64,000 nucleotides of DNA. Source: Paenibacillus turicensis (GTDB taxonomy: Bacteria > Bacillota > Bacilli > Paenibacillales > Paenibacillaceae). The stretch covers positions 22,341 through 86,340 of the forward strand of contig NZ_JAGGKG010000021.1 in NCBI RefSeq assembly GCF_017873435.1. The letters are read 5' to 3'. The notes under the pieces are model-generated. The model was not told the origin of the DNA. It did no database searches and was given only the letters and a program-made list of their open reading frames with translations. Shown here piece by piece: positions 54,591 to 62,862 of this stretch; the stretch's first letter is position 1; each line of letters starts with the position of its first letter. The translations under genes were made by a program, and so were the position numbers.

Positions 54591-55802
54591 TCATTCACCC
54601 CCTCTCTCGGATTTTGAGGATTTGCGAAGTGTTGGGTCCATGTCAACTGGATACAAATCACCACTGATCCAGAGCTTATTAGCCATACCACCCTCTGGAG
54701 GATGATCTTCTAACCTGCGAACCTCATCTGGCTTAAGCCCTCCGCTACGTAACATCATTTGATAGTAAGCTGTGCGTGCCGCCATATCCCCGCGTAATAA
54801 CCCGCCCATATTTAGCTTGAAATAATGCCCATTACGGCGTTCTTGTTGTGTCAATAACTTTCGGTTAAATTCATTCTCATACTGACGTGCATCTGGCGTA
54901 AGTTTCATTTGTACAAACTGAATCATCAGTTGTTCATTCGATGAATAACTTTGTCCCTCGCTGTCATTCAGAAAACTTACAGGAACATTAAAAACGTTGG
55001 CTACCCTAGAGCGAGTAATCCGCTCGGATGCCAACGTGTCAGACGCAAAATATTTACGTTCAATTTCCTTCAAATCAACGCCAGGTTCTTTGAATAAAAT
55101 ACCGCCGTTTTCATTGTAAAATCGCTTAAAATCATCAATGATTTTTTGTCTTTTATCTTTATCAACATTAGCCCCATATTCAAGGATGAAACTGTCCTTT
55201 TTCTTCATTTCAGATAAACTAAACTCTTGGACAGCCTTGTCATACTCTAACGTATTCCTGAGTACCTTCAAAGGACTTATGCCCTTCCACCTTGGCGCAC
55301 CTGTAATGTGTTTAACGTGAATCATGTCCATGTTATGGAAGTAATACGTCCCTTTAAGTGCATTAACCTCGTACCATAAAGTTCCATCATCTAAATTGAT
55401 CTTTGGTGTAACTAAATCAGGGTCTATTGGTGTGATAGACACAGGTTGAGCAAGAAGATTACGACCAATTACAGCATATCCATTACCTTTCTCATTTCTG
55501 GATACTTCAAGCTTGTTAATTAATTCGTACCCTCCCATATTGGGGTTAGGGTTATTAATAAGCACATCTGCTGCTTGATGATCTGTAACAACCTCGTAAT
55601 CTTTGTAGAGCTTTAGAGGTAAAGCAGACATCGTATTAGCTAAACGAGTGATAACACTAAATATCGTTTCATTCGTTGCAAGTTTGCTGTTATCAATTCC
55701 CCAGAAAGTTCTACCTGCCCATGCTGACATATCGAATCCAGCACCCTTCCAACCTGCTACAGCCGCTTTAACTGCTCCTGAAACACGTTGATACCATTTC
55801 AA
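54591..55802 (-). CDS. Portal protein, HK97 family
   Basis: 403 residues from TTG 55802, preceded by GGGGGTGG; an upstream start at 55820 overlaps that site. NETIFSVITRLANTMSALPL, LINNPNPNMGGYELINKLEV, GNGYAVIGRNLLAQPVSITP and DSEGQSYSSNEQLMIQFVQM are portal signatures. It forms the dodecameric DNA entry ring. Spaced 3 nt from the protease gene. Confidence 0.93.
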   Translation of the reverse strand: MKWYQRVSGAVKAAVAGWKGAGFDMSAWAGRTFWGIDNSKLATNETIFSVITRLANTMSALPLKLYKDYEVVTDHQAADVLINNPNPNMGGYELINKLEVSRNEKGNGYAVIGRNLLAQPVSITPIDPDLVTPKINLDDGTLWYEVNALKGTYYFHNMDMIHVKHITGAPRWKGISPLKVLRNTLEYDKAVQEFSLSEMKKKDSFILEYGANVDKDKRQKIIDDFKRFYNENGGILFKEPGVDLKEIERKYFASDTLASERITRSRVANVFNVPVSFLNDSEGQSYSSNEQLMIQFVQMKLTPDARQYENEFNRKLLTQQERRNGHYFKLNMGGLLRGDMAARTAYYQMMLRSGGLKPDEVRRLEDHPPEGGMANKLWISGDLYPVDMDPTLRKSSKSERGGE

Positions 55803-55822
55803 AATTCCACCCCCTTCCATGT

Positions 55823-57565
55823 TTAGAGATCATTAATTGATATAAATTCAATGTTCCCCTCACCAGTTTGGACTACCATCTTTTTCATGACCTCAGTATG
55901 AGCATTTAAAAAAGCCGCAAAACCGTCTATTTTACGGTAGCGACCAATTTTTGTAGGCAATTTATTTCTATTTCTATCTTCAACCATCTTCACGTTATTG
56001 ACATACCATCTGAAAAGACGATTGTTGTTAAAAATCACATTGCCATCAATAAACCTCTCTTTGACATCATCAACAGCAGGACCTAATGTCGTATGCCCTT
56101 GGCGAACCACCTCAGTTACGAAACCATAATTATTCAACCACTCTACTAATCCAAATGCCTTGTTTTGGTCATATGTGATTTTCTCAATCATGAATTTCTT
56201 TGATTTTTCTACGAACCAATCATAGATATATTCTTTTTTGATGTATTCTCCTGGAATGATAGTCAAAAGTCCTTCACTCTCTAGTTCGTGGTAATCTACA
56301 TTTTCATTTGCCAGTAAAACTTTTTTAGCAGGAACCCATGAATGAGATAAAACAACAACTTCACCCGTTTCAACGATTGGGAACTCCAAACAAGCACTTG
56401 TGAAGTCCTCGGAATCTGATAGATCAAAACCACCTATGCATGAAATGTTAGCTAATTCATCGTAATTGCGTTCTTTATTGTTTTTCTTCAATATTTCAAA
56501 ATCAAGGAATGATTCTTCGGCATTATTAACAAATCTGTTGAATCGTTTTGTGATGAAATCATTACGCTCTGACGGTATCCGTTTGGCTTTCTCCCAATCC
56601 TCGATCATATCACTTAGTTTGATTGAAACCCCTAAGTTCGGGTTAGCTTTAATCCACATTTCAGGATTTTCAAATTCAGATTCATCATCCAACTCAGCTA
56701 GGTAATAGAATGTTCTCTCATCAATGATGGTTCCCTCAAGAACATCAGAACCTTGTTCATAATAAGTAATCAATGGACCATCCAATTGATAACCTGCTGT
56801 TGTAATGTAGATTAATAACGGCTGATCTCTTGACCCTCTAGAGTTTTTAATGACATTGATAAGTTTGTAATCTTTAGCCTCATGAATTTCATCAAACACA
56901 CCAATATGAGTATTCAAACCATCTAAACGCTCTGAGTCTGAAGCTTGTGGTTCTATTTTTGAGAACGTCTTATCAAAATGAATTGCATCTCTTAGCGGTC
57001 TGAATCGTTTTTTCAATTCTGGCGACGATTTGATCATTGCTTTAGCTTCATCAAACAACAAACGCGCTTGTTTCATAGAATTGGCTAAAAGCGGTATGTC
57101 TGCCCCTTTTTCATTGTCTTTACTCACTCCATAGAGAGAAACACCAGAAATTAGGGTTGTTTTACCGTTCTTCCGACCAACAAAAACAAGGCCCTCTTTA
57201 AAGCGCCTTAACTTCGTATCTTTATGAACCCAGCCGAATAAACTACCTAACACAAAATGTTGCCAAGGCTGTAGAATGAGTTGTTTGTAATTCCCCTTTG
57301 ATGGCTTACAATATTTCTCAATAAACTGGATTGGTCTATGACCTAATTGTTCATCGAAAACATACGGAAACTTCTCTATATCTGTTCGTTTAAGGTCATT
57401 CAAGTGCCGTTTACAGGCTAAAACAACCTTATTTGAAGCGATTATATTACCTTCTACAACCTGCTCAGCATACCAGTTAGCCAACAATTCATTTGATGGC
57501 TTCGCCAGTACATGTATAATTCCAGTCGTTTTAGAAATTGTCGAAGTCGTCCCCGTCATCCTCAC
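55823..57565 (-). CDS. terL: Terminase large subunit
   Basis: 580 residues. Walker A-like GLVFVGRKNGKTTLISGVSL, Walker B HIGVFDEIHEAKDYK, coupling motif LLIYITTAGYQ and nuclease Asp in CIGGFDLSDSEDF, with DVKERFIDGNVIF near the C-terminus. It belongs to the Terminase_1 (HK97-like) class, which cuts at cos and pumps DNA. GTG at 57565 is used; ATG at 57559 is equally possible. Overlaps terS by 35 nt. Confidence 0.95.
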   Translation of the reverse strand: MRMTGTTSTISKTTGIIHVLAKPSNELLANWYAEQVVEGNIIASNKVVLACKRHLNDLKRTDIEKFPYVFDEQLGHRPIQFIEKYCKPSKGNYKQLILQPWQHFVLGSLFGWVHKDTKLRRFKEGLVFVGRKNGKTTLISGVSLYGVSKDNEKGADIPLLANSMKQARLLFDEAKAMIKSSPELKKRFRPLRDAIHFDKTFSKIEPQASDSERLDGLNTHIGVFDEIHEAKDYKLINVIKNSRGSRDQPLLIYITTAGYQLDGPLITYYEQGSDVLEGTIIDERTFYYLAELDDESEFENPEMWIKANPNLGVSIKLSDMIEDWEKAKRIPSERNDFITKRFNRFVNNAEESFLDFEILKKNNKERNYDELANISCIGGFDLSDSEDFTSACLEFPIVETGEVVVLSHSWVPAKKVLLANENVDYHELESEGLLTIIPGEYIKKEYIYDWFVEKSKKFMIEKITYDQNKAFGLVEWLNNYGFVTEVVRQGHTTLGPAVDDVKERFIDGNVIFNNNRLFRWYVNNVKMVEDRNRNKLPTKIGRYRKIDGFAAFLNAHTEVMKKMVVQTGEGNIEFISINDL

Positions 57566-57848
57566 TCACAACCTTCTTACGCTGAGCAGGCGTTAGTCCC
57601 AACGACTTCAACAGATTATTCAAAGTCTGGACCGTTTTTGTTAATTCGATTGACAAAGGGTTTTTAACTAAGTTAGTAGCCCCAGCCTTATTGGTGTATT
57701 CATACATCAACTCCGATTTGTCAATCTCTTTTTTTAACCTTCGATAGAAGTCATGAGTCTCTACATACAACTTAATCAGTTGATCGTCAGATGATTGATA
57801 CGAATCACCAAGGTAATCTCTTAATGCCTTTTCTGTTGGTTCTGCCAT
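57531..57848 (-). CDS. terS: Terminase small subunit, P27 family
   Basis: 105 residues: DDQLIKLYVETHDFYRRLKK, NPLSIELTKTVQTLNNLLKS and LGLTPAQRKK are P27 hallmarks. The C-terminus is acidic (VSEDDGDDFDNF). It recognises the cos region, which should lie just upstream. ATG at 57848 behind GGGGGG. Confidence 0.9.
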   Translation of the reverse strand: MAEPTEKALRDYLGDSYQSSDDQLIKLYVETHDFYRRLKKEIDKSELMYEYTNKAGATNLVKNPLSIELTKTVQTLNNLLKSLGLTPAQRKKVVSEDDGDDFDNF

Positions 57849-57884
57849 TTTCGGCTTACCCCCCTTTCATGAAAAAGTTATCCG

Positions 57885-57960
57885 CGTGGAAAACGAAGGA
57901 CCCACACCGGTCCCGAACCTTCAAAAACGGCAAAATTCGGGGCAGGGGGGCTATATTTTC
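57885..57960. other. Candidate cos region
   Basis: A GC-rich island in AT-rich DNA between the HNH gene and terS. It has nested inverted repeats GGACC (57898-57902)/GGTCC (57909-57913) and CCCGAA (57912-57917)/TTCGGG (57936-57941), and a GGGGCAGGGGGG run. HNH-cos-terS order is usual in cos siphoviruses of this type. The exact cut is not visible. Confidence 0.55.
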
Positions 57961-58064
57961 ATTTAGTCAGACAAACAACACATCCCAGCACCAAAACGCC
58001 TTAAAACTATATTTGCGTTCGTCTCATTACGTATGACCTTTATTCCTTCTATCTACTATCTCTG

Positions 58065-58373
58065 TCACCACCTCTCTGGGTTGGCTTTACTCACTATCAC
58101 TACAGCACTACGCTTCTTCTGTGGTTCTTTCTCTCTCCTGCCTTTCTCTGGATGTTCATGGTTGTGGCAAGCAGGACAGATACTCTCTAGATTTGTAGGC
58201 TCTAATGCAAGCTCTGGGTAATCTTCAAGCTGTTTAATGTGATGGACTGTGTTGGCTGATTTAATGATTCCTTTTTTCAAACAAGATTGACAAAGATAAT
58301 GATCTCTTATCAAAATCATTTCTCTGCACTTGCGCCACTCTTTTGATTTGTAAAATGGTTTGACCTTTTTCAT
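58065..58373 (-). CDS. HNH endonuclease
   Basis: 102 residues from ATG 58373. MKKVKPFYKSKEWRKCREMI, LIRDHYLCQSCLKKG, the HNH core TVHHIKQLEDYPELALEPTN and LESICPACHNHEH (zinc knuckle CxxC...CxxC). Phage HNH proteins next to the terminase are needed for cos cleavage and packaging. It begins immediately after the preceding gene. Confidence 0.92.
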   Translation of the reverse strand: MKKVKPFYKSKEWRKCREMILIRDHYLCQSCLKKGIIKSANTVHHIKQLEDYPELALEPTNLESICPACHNHEHPEKGRREKEPQKKRSAVVIVSKANPERW

Positions 58374-58375
58374 AA

Positions 58376-58615
58376 TCAAGTTCGATTGAATGCACTTGGA
58401 TGAACTCTCAACTGTTCAACCGCAAGTGCAATGATGCTAGCAGCTGAGCACTCCTTATCATTAACCACAAGCTTCACTGCTTCTGATCTACTTATGATGA
58501 TAGGTTTGATCTCATATCGTTCTCTTGTCCACTCACTTAACTCATCGATGATCAATGGAGCAGGTTCGTTTACATCTACCGTTTCTCTGGCAGTAGAATC
58601 CTCGTCGTTAACCAT
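58376..58615 (-). CDS. Hypothetical phage protein, 79 residues
   Basis: An acidic N-terminus then RYEIKPIIISRSEAVKLVVN and AASIIALAVEQLRVHPSAFN. No family recognised. It overlaps the previous gene's end by 8 nt and runs into the HNH gene. Confidence 0.65.
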   Translation of the reverse strand: MVNDEDSTARETVDVNEPAPLIIDELSEWTRERYEIKPIIISRSEAVKLVVNDKECSAASIIALAVEQLRVHPSAFNRT

Positions 58616-58880
58616 TGCTCATCAACCTTTCTTTTTGAGCGATATCAATCCAGTGATAGTGGTACATCTTAATTTCGCCTAGAGTTTTTTGACTGAGGTA
58701 TGTCTCACTGTAAGGCACGATCACATCTCCGAATCTTCGATAATATTTAAAAGTACTTTTAATTCCCTCAAAACCTTTAAAGTGTGGATACTCTGCTTGT
58801 GCCATATACTTATAGATAACTCTATTTGTTAATCGTCTATAGCCATGGAAGAACATCCATATTCGCTTTCTTAGTTCCAA
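58608..58880 (-). CDS. Hypothetical phage protein, 90 residues
   Basis: Starts at TTG 58880 with GGAGGG 6 nt upstream (LELRKRIWMFFHGYRRLTNR). Basic, aromatic-rich (FKGFEGIKSTFKYYRRFGDV, MYHYHWIDIAQKERL). A longer in-frame start at 58955 would run through the upstream terminator and is rejected. Possibly nucleic-acid binding; no family. Confidence 0.65.
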   Translation of the reverse strand: MELRKRIWMFFHGYRRLTNRVIYKYMAQAEYPHFKGFEGIKSTFKYYRRFGDVIVPYSETYLSQKTLGEIKMYHYHWIDIAQKERLMSNG

Positions 58881-58908
58881 CTCAATCCCTCCTCTATTTT
58901 TAGGCAAC

Positions 58909-58966
58909 AAAAAAAGCCCAGCACTCAGCAGCCGTTTAATTGGCGTGCTGAACACTGGGCCTCTAG
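58909..58966 (-). terminator. Strong terminator before the packaging genes
   Basis: On the minus strand GCCCAG-TGTT-CAGCA pairs with TGCTG-AGTG-CTGGGC followed by TTTTTTTG. It separates the Com-like gene from the late genes. Confidence 0.9.
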
Positions 58967-58976
58967 GGTCTCTGGT

Positions 58977-59312
58977 TCATCTAACACTGTCTAAGCAATG
59001 TTTATCTGATGTATCTTCAATGATTGCATTGTCATACATTGAGCAACGTTGTCTCCCACTGTCATTGTGAAGTTGGTTGCATTCCCAACAAGTAGATGCA
59101 TCTCCAACATTCTTCTTAATTACCTCTAAGCCGTTGCTCCTATAAAATGTGTAGAGTTGTTCATCAACTTCATCCGTATCCAGCATGTTTGTTATCTCAG
59201 TTGGTACATTGAACTCATTCATTACCTTGCATCTCGTACATACAATTTCTGCTCTGCCCTCTATTTTACCAAGAAGCTTATTGCATTTGCTACATCTAAA
59301 TTCCTTTAGCAT
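58977..59312 (-). CDS. Com-like zinc-finger protein
   Basis: 111 residues. The N-terminal 35 (MLKEFRCSKCNKLLGKIEGR, AEIVCTRCKVMNEF) form a Com-type CxxC...CxxC zinc ribbon as in phage Mu Com, which activates translation of mom. The C-terminal half has four more Cys (STCWECNQLH, RQRCSMYD). No mom-like gene is visible. It overlaps the preceding gene by 7 nt. Confidence 0.72.
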   Translation of the reverse strand: MLKEFRCSKCNKLLGKIEGRAEIVCTRCKVMNEFNVPTEITNMLDTDEVDEQLYTFYRSNGLEVIKKNVGDASTCWECNQLHNDSGRQRCSMYDNAIIEDTSDKHCLDSVR

Positions 59313-59701
59313 TTATCCACCTCTTCATAAAATACATCTGCACCAAGGTTTATAAATCCCTTAATTCGAGGATGACTAGCCATTAGATTAGTTTCATACT
59401 CTCCAAGGAAAACAATAGCCATCCTCCAAGCACATAGACCATCTAACATGTATTCATTCCTACTCACAAACCTAACTCTAGCATCTTTTGGATACTTATC
59501 TCTTACATATCCCCACAGGAACGCAGCTTGTCTCCAATCCTTTGCAATAACAAGAATATAGCTATACTGTTTATCATTTTTAATCATTAGTGCCTGTTTG
59601 TTCAAGCATTCCCTAGCCTTGTTAACTGTTAGATTTCCGCTGTAAACATCACTAGTAAACTCCCCAAAATCAACGATATCGTTACTCACTGTTAGCACCA
59701 T
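59306..59701 (-). CDS. Hypothetical phage protein, 131 residues
   Basis: Mixed alpha/beta: YILVIAKDWRQAAFLWGYVR, RVRFVSRNEYMLDGLCAWRM and INLGADVFYEEVD. The strand-helix alternation with LVIAKDWRQAA suggests a Rossmann- or P-loop-like fold without a Walker motif. No family recognised. Overlaps both neighbours. Confidence 0.65.
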   Translation of the reverse strand: MVLTVSNDIVDFGEFTSDVYSGNLTVNKARECLNKQALMIKNDKQYSYILVIAKDWRQAAFLWGYVRDKYPKDARVRFVSRNEYMLDGLCAWRMAIVFLGEYETNLMASHPRIKGFINLGADVFYEEVDKC

Positions 59702-59936
59702 CCTCTAATGCACTAAGAATCTGTTTCAATTCTCGTCTCACAGTAGATTCATAATCAGGAATGCCATTACTTTTTATAACCCGATCAGTTCTAATATTCA
59801 TTTTAAATTCAGCATGTGTAGTTCTACCCTGTATTACACATTCAATCTTAACTCCATGCACAACCGAAGAAAATGTAGCTCCATCACAGTAAATAGTACC
59901 TTGGTCTAATGCAATTTCTTTGATTAATATCTGCAT
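59682..59936 (-). CDS. Hypothetical phage protein, 84 residues
   Basis: Starts MQILIKEIALDQGTIYCDGA at ATG 59936 behind AAAGGGGTG. Beta-rich with a helical C-terminus (YESTVRRELKQILSALEDG). A longer start at 60008 would overlap the upstream terminator. Confidence 0.6.
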   Translation of the reverse strand: MQILIKEIALDQGTIYCDGATFSSVVHGVKIECVIQGRTTHAEFKMNIRTDRVIKSNGIPDYESTVRRELKQILSALEDGANSE

Positions 59937-59966
59937 ATTATCACCCCTTTTATATAGTCTCTTATG

Positions 59967-59990
59967 TACAAAAAAGCCGCCTAATGGCGA
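59967..59990 (-). terminator. Terminator
   Basis: GTCGCC-ATTA-GGCGGC followed by TTTTTTG on the minus strand, after the gene at 60001. Confidence 0.85.
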
Positions 59991-60000
59991 CCAGTGTTGA

Positions 60001-60516
60001 TTATTCAATAATAAGTTTTGTTGAATAGGTTAATCCACCTTGTGTATTTGCTACTTCTGTACTAGTTTGTGTGAATTTAGGTTTCCAATCAGGATCTTCT
60101 TTCAATTTTTGTTTATAGAACTCATTTACTCTTTTTTGTCCGCTTTCTAGCCATTTTTCTATTTCATTTTTATTATCAATCATTAAATCTTCACTTACAT
60201 ATCGGTGAGACTTGTTAATTAATGGGCTTCTGTCTTGATAATCACTCGCAGAATTTATTACCCTGAATAACTCTGGTTCTTTAGGGTATATACTTCCATC
60301 ATCTAGTTTTAATAAGTAGTCTCCTAAAAATAGTTGTTCCCAACCCTCTGACGTTTTAATATCACACCAATTTACACCTAGTCCAACAAGACCATCTTTT
60401 ATTGCATCAGTAAACCATTTAGGCGGTTGATACTCAGGAAACAAGCTAGTTTCCGTCGGAATTCCTATCCAGTAAAACTTACTGACAACTTTCTTGCCTT
60501 TGTGAAATTCGTCCAT
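60001..60516 (-). CDS. Hypothetical protein, 171 residues
   Basis: Soluble, acidic; FYWIGIPTETSLFPEYQPPK, WEQLFLGDYLLKLDDGSIYP and a helical C-terminus (NEIEKWLESGQKRVNEFYKQ). Flanked by its own terminator and upstream regulatory space, so it may be an independent cargo gene. No family recognised. Confidence 0.65.
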   Translation of the reverse strand: MDEFHKGKKVVSKFYWIGIPTETSLFPEYQPPKWFTDAIKDGLVGLGVNWCDIKTSEGWEQLFLGDYLLKLDDGSIYPKEPELFRVINSASDYQDRSPLINKSHRYVSEDLMIDNKNEIEKWLESGQKRVNEFYKQKLKEDPDWKPKFTQTSTEVANTQGGLTYSTKLIIE

Positions 60517-60552
60517 TTATATCACCTCACTAAGATAATATCATACTAGTTA

Positions 60553-60672
60553 TGTACACCGCATTACTTAGGCTGCGGTATGCCCCTGTGATCCACTCTT
60601 TAATCGCTACAGTCACGATAAAGGAGGTTGATGTACCATGCAAGAGTGGAGTGTCTATATGATTAAGTAAGT
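60553..60672 (+). other. Structured region with a nine-codon mini-ORF
   Basis: ACCGCA and TGCGGT (about 60557-60580) form one hairpin, and CCACTCTT pairs with AAGAGTGG around it. Between them AAAGGAGG precedes ATG CAA GAG TGG and TAA after nine codons (MQEWSVYMIK-type). Possibly a leader peptide or small RNA; no downstream plus-strand gene exists. Confidence 0.35.
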
Positions 60673-60682
60673 TATACTAATT

Positions 60683-60706
60683 AAAAATGCCACCCCTAAG
60701 GATGGC
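60683..60706 (-). terminator. Terminator-like hairpin
   Basis: On the minus strand GCCATCC-TTA-GGGGTGGC followed by ATTTTTAATT, in the gap downstream of the ArpU gene. The remaining gap sequence (60710-60910) is AT-rich without a gene. Confidence 0.65.
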
Positions 60707-60917
60707 TATATAAAAGGTTGTGGATAACTAATTTAAGATGTAGGATAACAACGTTTTTATGGCTATTCACCTGTTTTTACCCTACATCAGATATATACAG
60801 GAGCTTTGCACCACAATGTATATGGACTCTTTAGGTCAGTTAATGAGGTATCTTTACCTCTGTGGTGTCCTATATATTTATCACAATACTATTGTATCTC
60901 ATTTATTTGCAAACAAC

Positions 60918-60945
60918 CTGCCAATATCCTGCCAAATTACTGCCA
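60918..60945. repeat. Three 11-bp direct repeats (CTGCCA / TGGCAG)
   Basis: CTGCCA begins at 60918, 60929 and 60940, an exact 11-bp period, directly after the ArpU gene and before the late genes. Confidence 0.75.
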
Positions 60946-60951
60946 CTTTTT

Positions 60952-61398
60952 TTAATCTTCTTTGTAAACCTCTAGTCTCATGGCAAAAGCTAGTTGATAG
61001 ATTGCTCTTGATTTACGTCTGTAGTAACTACGCTCTGATATGTGCAGTTCATTGTAAACGTTGTAGTCTGTTAACTCTTCGTTGCCAAGGTAGTAAAGCT
61101 CTATAATCTGTCTCTCTACCTTCTTTAAACCGCTTATAGCCCTCATTACACGATCATAGGATTGACGCAACCTTTGTTCGTTGTCTACGTTCCAGACAGC
61201 TATATCTTCCGCTGGCTTGCTTATAGCGTTGGTTCCTTGATGTTCTCTAGGTTCATAGTTAGGTGTGTTCTTTATTTCCTTTCTTACAAACCCCACTCTT
61301 TTATAAGTGTTGGCTCTTGCTAACTCCTGCTCTGTACGTTCCCATGTTTCTTTGCGGTCAATTTCCATGAGTGATAATTGGTAGGCATCTTTTTTCAT
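60952..61398 (-). CDS. ArpU family late transcription regulator
   Basis: 148 residues. C-terminal sigma-like region: MRAISGLKKVERQIIELYYL, then NVYNELHISERSYYRRKSRA and IYQLAFAM, the ArpU/RinA-type pattern. These proteins activate late phage transcription and sit just before the packaging genes, as here. Direct repeats immediately downstream are plausible binding sites. Confidence 0.88.
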   Translation of the reverse strand: MKKDAYQLSLMEIDRKETWERTEQELARANTYKRVGFVRKEIKNTPNYEPREHQGTNAISKPAEDIAVWNVDNEQRLRQSYDRVMRAISGLKKVERQIIELYYLGNEELTDYNVYNELHISERSYYRRKSRAIYQLAFAMRLEVYKED

Positions 61399-61460
61399 TT
61401 ATTCACCTCATTTGCACTTATTTTCATTATTTTGAATATAAAGTCGTTTATTTTGACCAT

Positions 61461-61601
61461 TTATTTGTGTTTATCTACATCTTTTTGAGCTAACTTAGCA
61501 AATTTATATCTAAAATAGTTGGTTACCGCATCACTCAATATCAATGCAAGCATCACACCAAGTATAAAAGCTAACCATGGATGTTCTAATGCCCATTGCA
61601 T
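61461..61601 (-). CDS. Small membrane protein, 46 residues
   Basis: MQWALEHPWLAFILGVMLAL, ILSDAVTNYFRYKFAKLAQK and a polar end. One TM helix. GGAGG lies 8 nt before the ATG at 61601. No family known. Confidence 0.7.
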   Translation of the reverse strand: MQWALEHPWLAFILGVMLALILSDAVTNYFRYKFAKLAQKDVDKHK

Positions 61602-61604
61602 CCG

Positions 61605-61838
61605 CTATTCCTCCAATCTCGTAAACTCGCTCTCGAATCGTCCTGCACTAATCTTGTATTTGTCCGTATCAAAGTTGATGTATCTATAGTGGATATCTCC
61701 GTCTATATCCTCATATAAGGCATATACTGTGTCACCGTCTACATCTGTGTAAAACTGGTTTATACGTCTCTTTAGATGGGTTCTGGTGACTTTGATACCG
61801 TCCTTATCAATAAACGTTTCTACGGCTTGTTGGTGCAT
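61605..61838 (-). CDS. Hypothetical phage protein, 77 residues
   Basis: TFIDKDGIKVTRTHLKRRIN, YTDVDGDTVYALYEDIDGDI, then IHYRYINFDT. Several DxDGD loops suggest an all-beta protein. It is 3 nt before the small membrane gene. No family. Confidence 0.65.
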   Translation of the reverse strand: MHQQAVETFIDKDGIKVTRTHLKRRINQFYTDVDGDTVYALYEDIDGDIHYRYINFDTDKYKISAGRFESEFTRLEE

Positions 61839-61847
61839 CTTACCACC

Positions 61848-62051
61848 TCACAAGAAATCAAATATATCTGTCTGACCTTCCTTCACAAACTTACTCGAGT
61901 CTATTATTAATCCCTCGTCTAACCATGCTTTAGGTGCTTCCGTCTTGTGGTGATACCAAATAGCTTCCCCTGCCCTTGAATGGTTAGGATTAAGTTGTTC
62001 TGCCTTTTCTGTCCATACCCAATATGACTTTGCTTTTACTGTTTCATTCAT
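61848..62051 (-). CDS. Hypothetical phage protein, 67 residues
   Basis: MNETVKAKSYWVWTEKAEQL, NHSRAGEAIWYHHKTEAPKA and a C-terminal TDIFDFL that resembles the terminal peptide of phage proteins ending IFDFL. The start overlaps the preceding small ORF (ATGAATGA). No family recognised. Confidence 0.65.
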   Translation of the reverse strand: MNETVKAKSYWVWTEKAEQLNPNHSRAGEAIWYHHKTEAPKAWLDEGLIIDSSKFVKEGQTDIFDFL

Positions 62052-62154
62052 CACCGCACTTCCTTTTCAACCTTTCTATTTCTCGGATAAGTGCTGGCAC
62101 TAAATATGTTCCTGCATATTCTTTCTTCAATTCTTCCAACTCTTCTTTAGTCAC
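62044..62154 (-). CDS. Small helical protein, 36 residues
   Basis: GTG start at 62154 with GGAGGGG 7 nt upstream: VTKEELEELKKEYAGTYLVP, ALIREIERLKRKCGDE. Overlaps the next start. Function unknown. Confidence 0.6.
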   Translation of the reverse strand: MTKEELEELKKEYAGTYLVPALIREIERLKRKCGDE

Positions 62155-62183
62155 TGTTTATCCCCTCCTATGGGAAAGAGGTT

Positions 62184-62351
62184 TTATACCTCTCTCTCCT
62201 TTGCTAATCTCTCGTCTCTTGCCCTCATGAGCATTGCTTTGTAATCACACATTACATGTGCAAGTTCACCATATTTGTCTAGCGTCCATTCATCTTCAAA
62301 TATCACTCTACCGCAGTAAGGGCAATCTCCTACTAGTGATCCACTAGCCAT
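62184..62351 (-). CDS. Small zinc-knuckle-like protein, 55 residues
   Basis: MASGSLVGDCPYCGRVIFED, EWTLDKYGELAHVMCDYKAM and a basic helix. The CPYC plus His/Cys later suggests one zinc site. AAGGAG lies upstream of the ATG at 62351. Confidence 0.65.
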   Translation of the reverse strand: MASGSLVGDCPYCGRVIFEDEWTLDKYGELAHVMCDYKAMLMRARDERLAKEREV

Positions 62352-62379
62352 GGGTATATCTCCTTTTATTTGTTATCCC

Positions 62380-62835
62380 TTAATCAATCTCCCGAATGGT
62401 TTTTTGCTCTGTAGGATACCGCTCAGCCATTTTTCTACGCCGACTAGGTGTATCCCATCCTTTAGGACGTGCTTGCGTCTCACCAATAACTTTCCACCCT
62501 GCCGCCTTTAGGCTTGTGCCTGACTCGCTTTTAAGTGTGTAAGTTATTAACCTGTGATAACCAATATTTTTAGCGGCTCGCCAAGCTGCAGCGTATAATT
62601 TGGAGCAAGCGTCCTTATAGCCATCTAAGACACATAATCTAACTACCTCTAGTGTCATGCCGTCATCGTTATGTCTTGCTACTGGTCTACCTACCATTGC
62701 AACGCCTATCAACTCATCATCACATGCTAGACCTATCCTAAACTTATCTCTATGCGGTGCTACATTGTGTCTGTGATGCTTATTAACAAAGGCTTGGGCT
62801 TCTGATAGTTCCAGTGGCACAAGATCATATTTCAA
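62380..62835 (-). CDS. XF1762-like phage protein (GNAT fold)
   Basis: 151 residues: LSEAQAFVNKHHRHNVAPHR, FRIGLACDDELIGVAMVGRP, VARHNDDGMTLEVVRLCVLD and GTSLKAAGWKVIGETQARPK, all hallmarks of the XF1762 family. It resembles GNAT acetyltransferases and is common in phage middle regions. The substrate is unknown. Confidence 0.88.
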   Translation of the reverse strand: MKYDLVPLELSEAQAFVNKHHRHNVAPHRDKFRIGLACDDELIGVAMVGRPVARHNDDGMTLEVVRLCVLDGYKDACSKLYAAAWRAAKNIGYHRLITYTLKSESGTSLKAAGWKVIGETQARPKGWDTPSRRRKMAERYPTEQKTIREID

Positions 62836-62862
62836 TTTGCTTCCCCTCCTTGTTATCCCTTA

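Noticed and set aside
60759..61106. 115-codon plus-strand ORF over the ArpU gene end
   Set aside because: Overlaps ArpU on the opposite strand, has no ribosome site and a composition unlike a protein.
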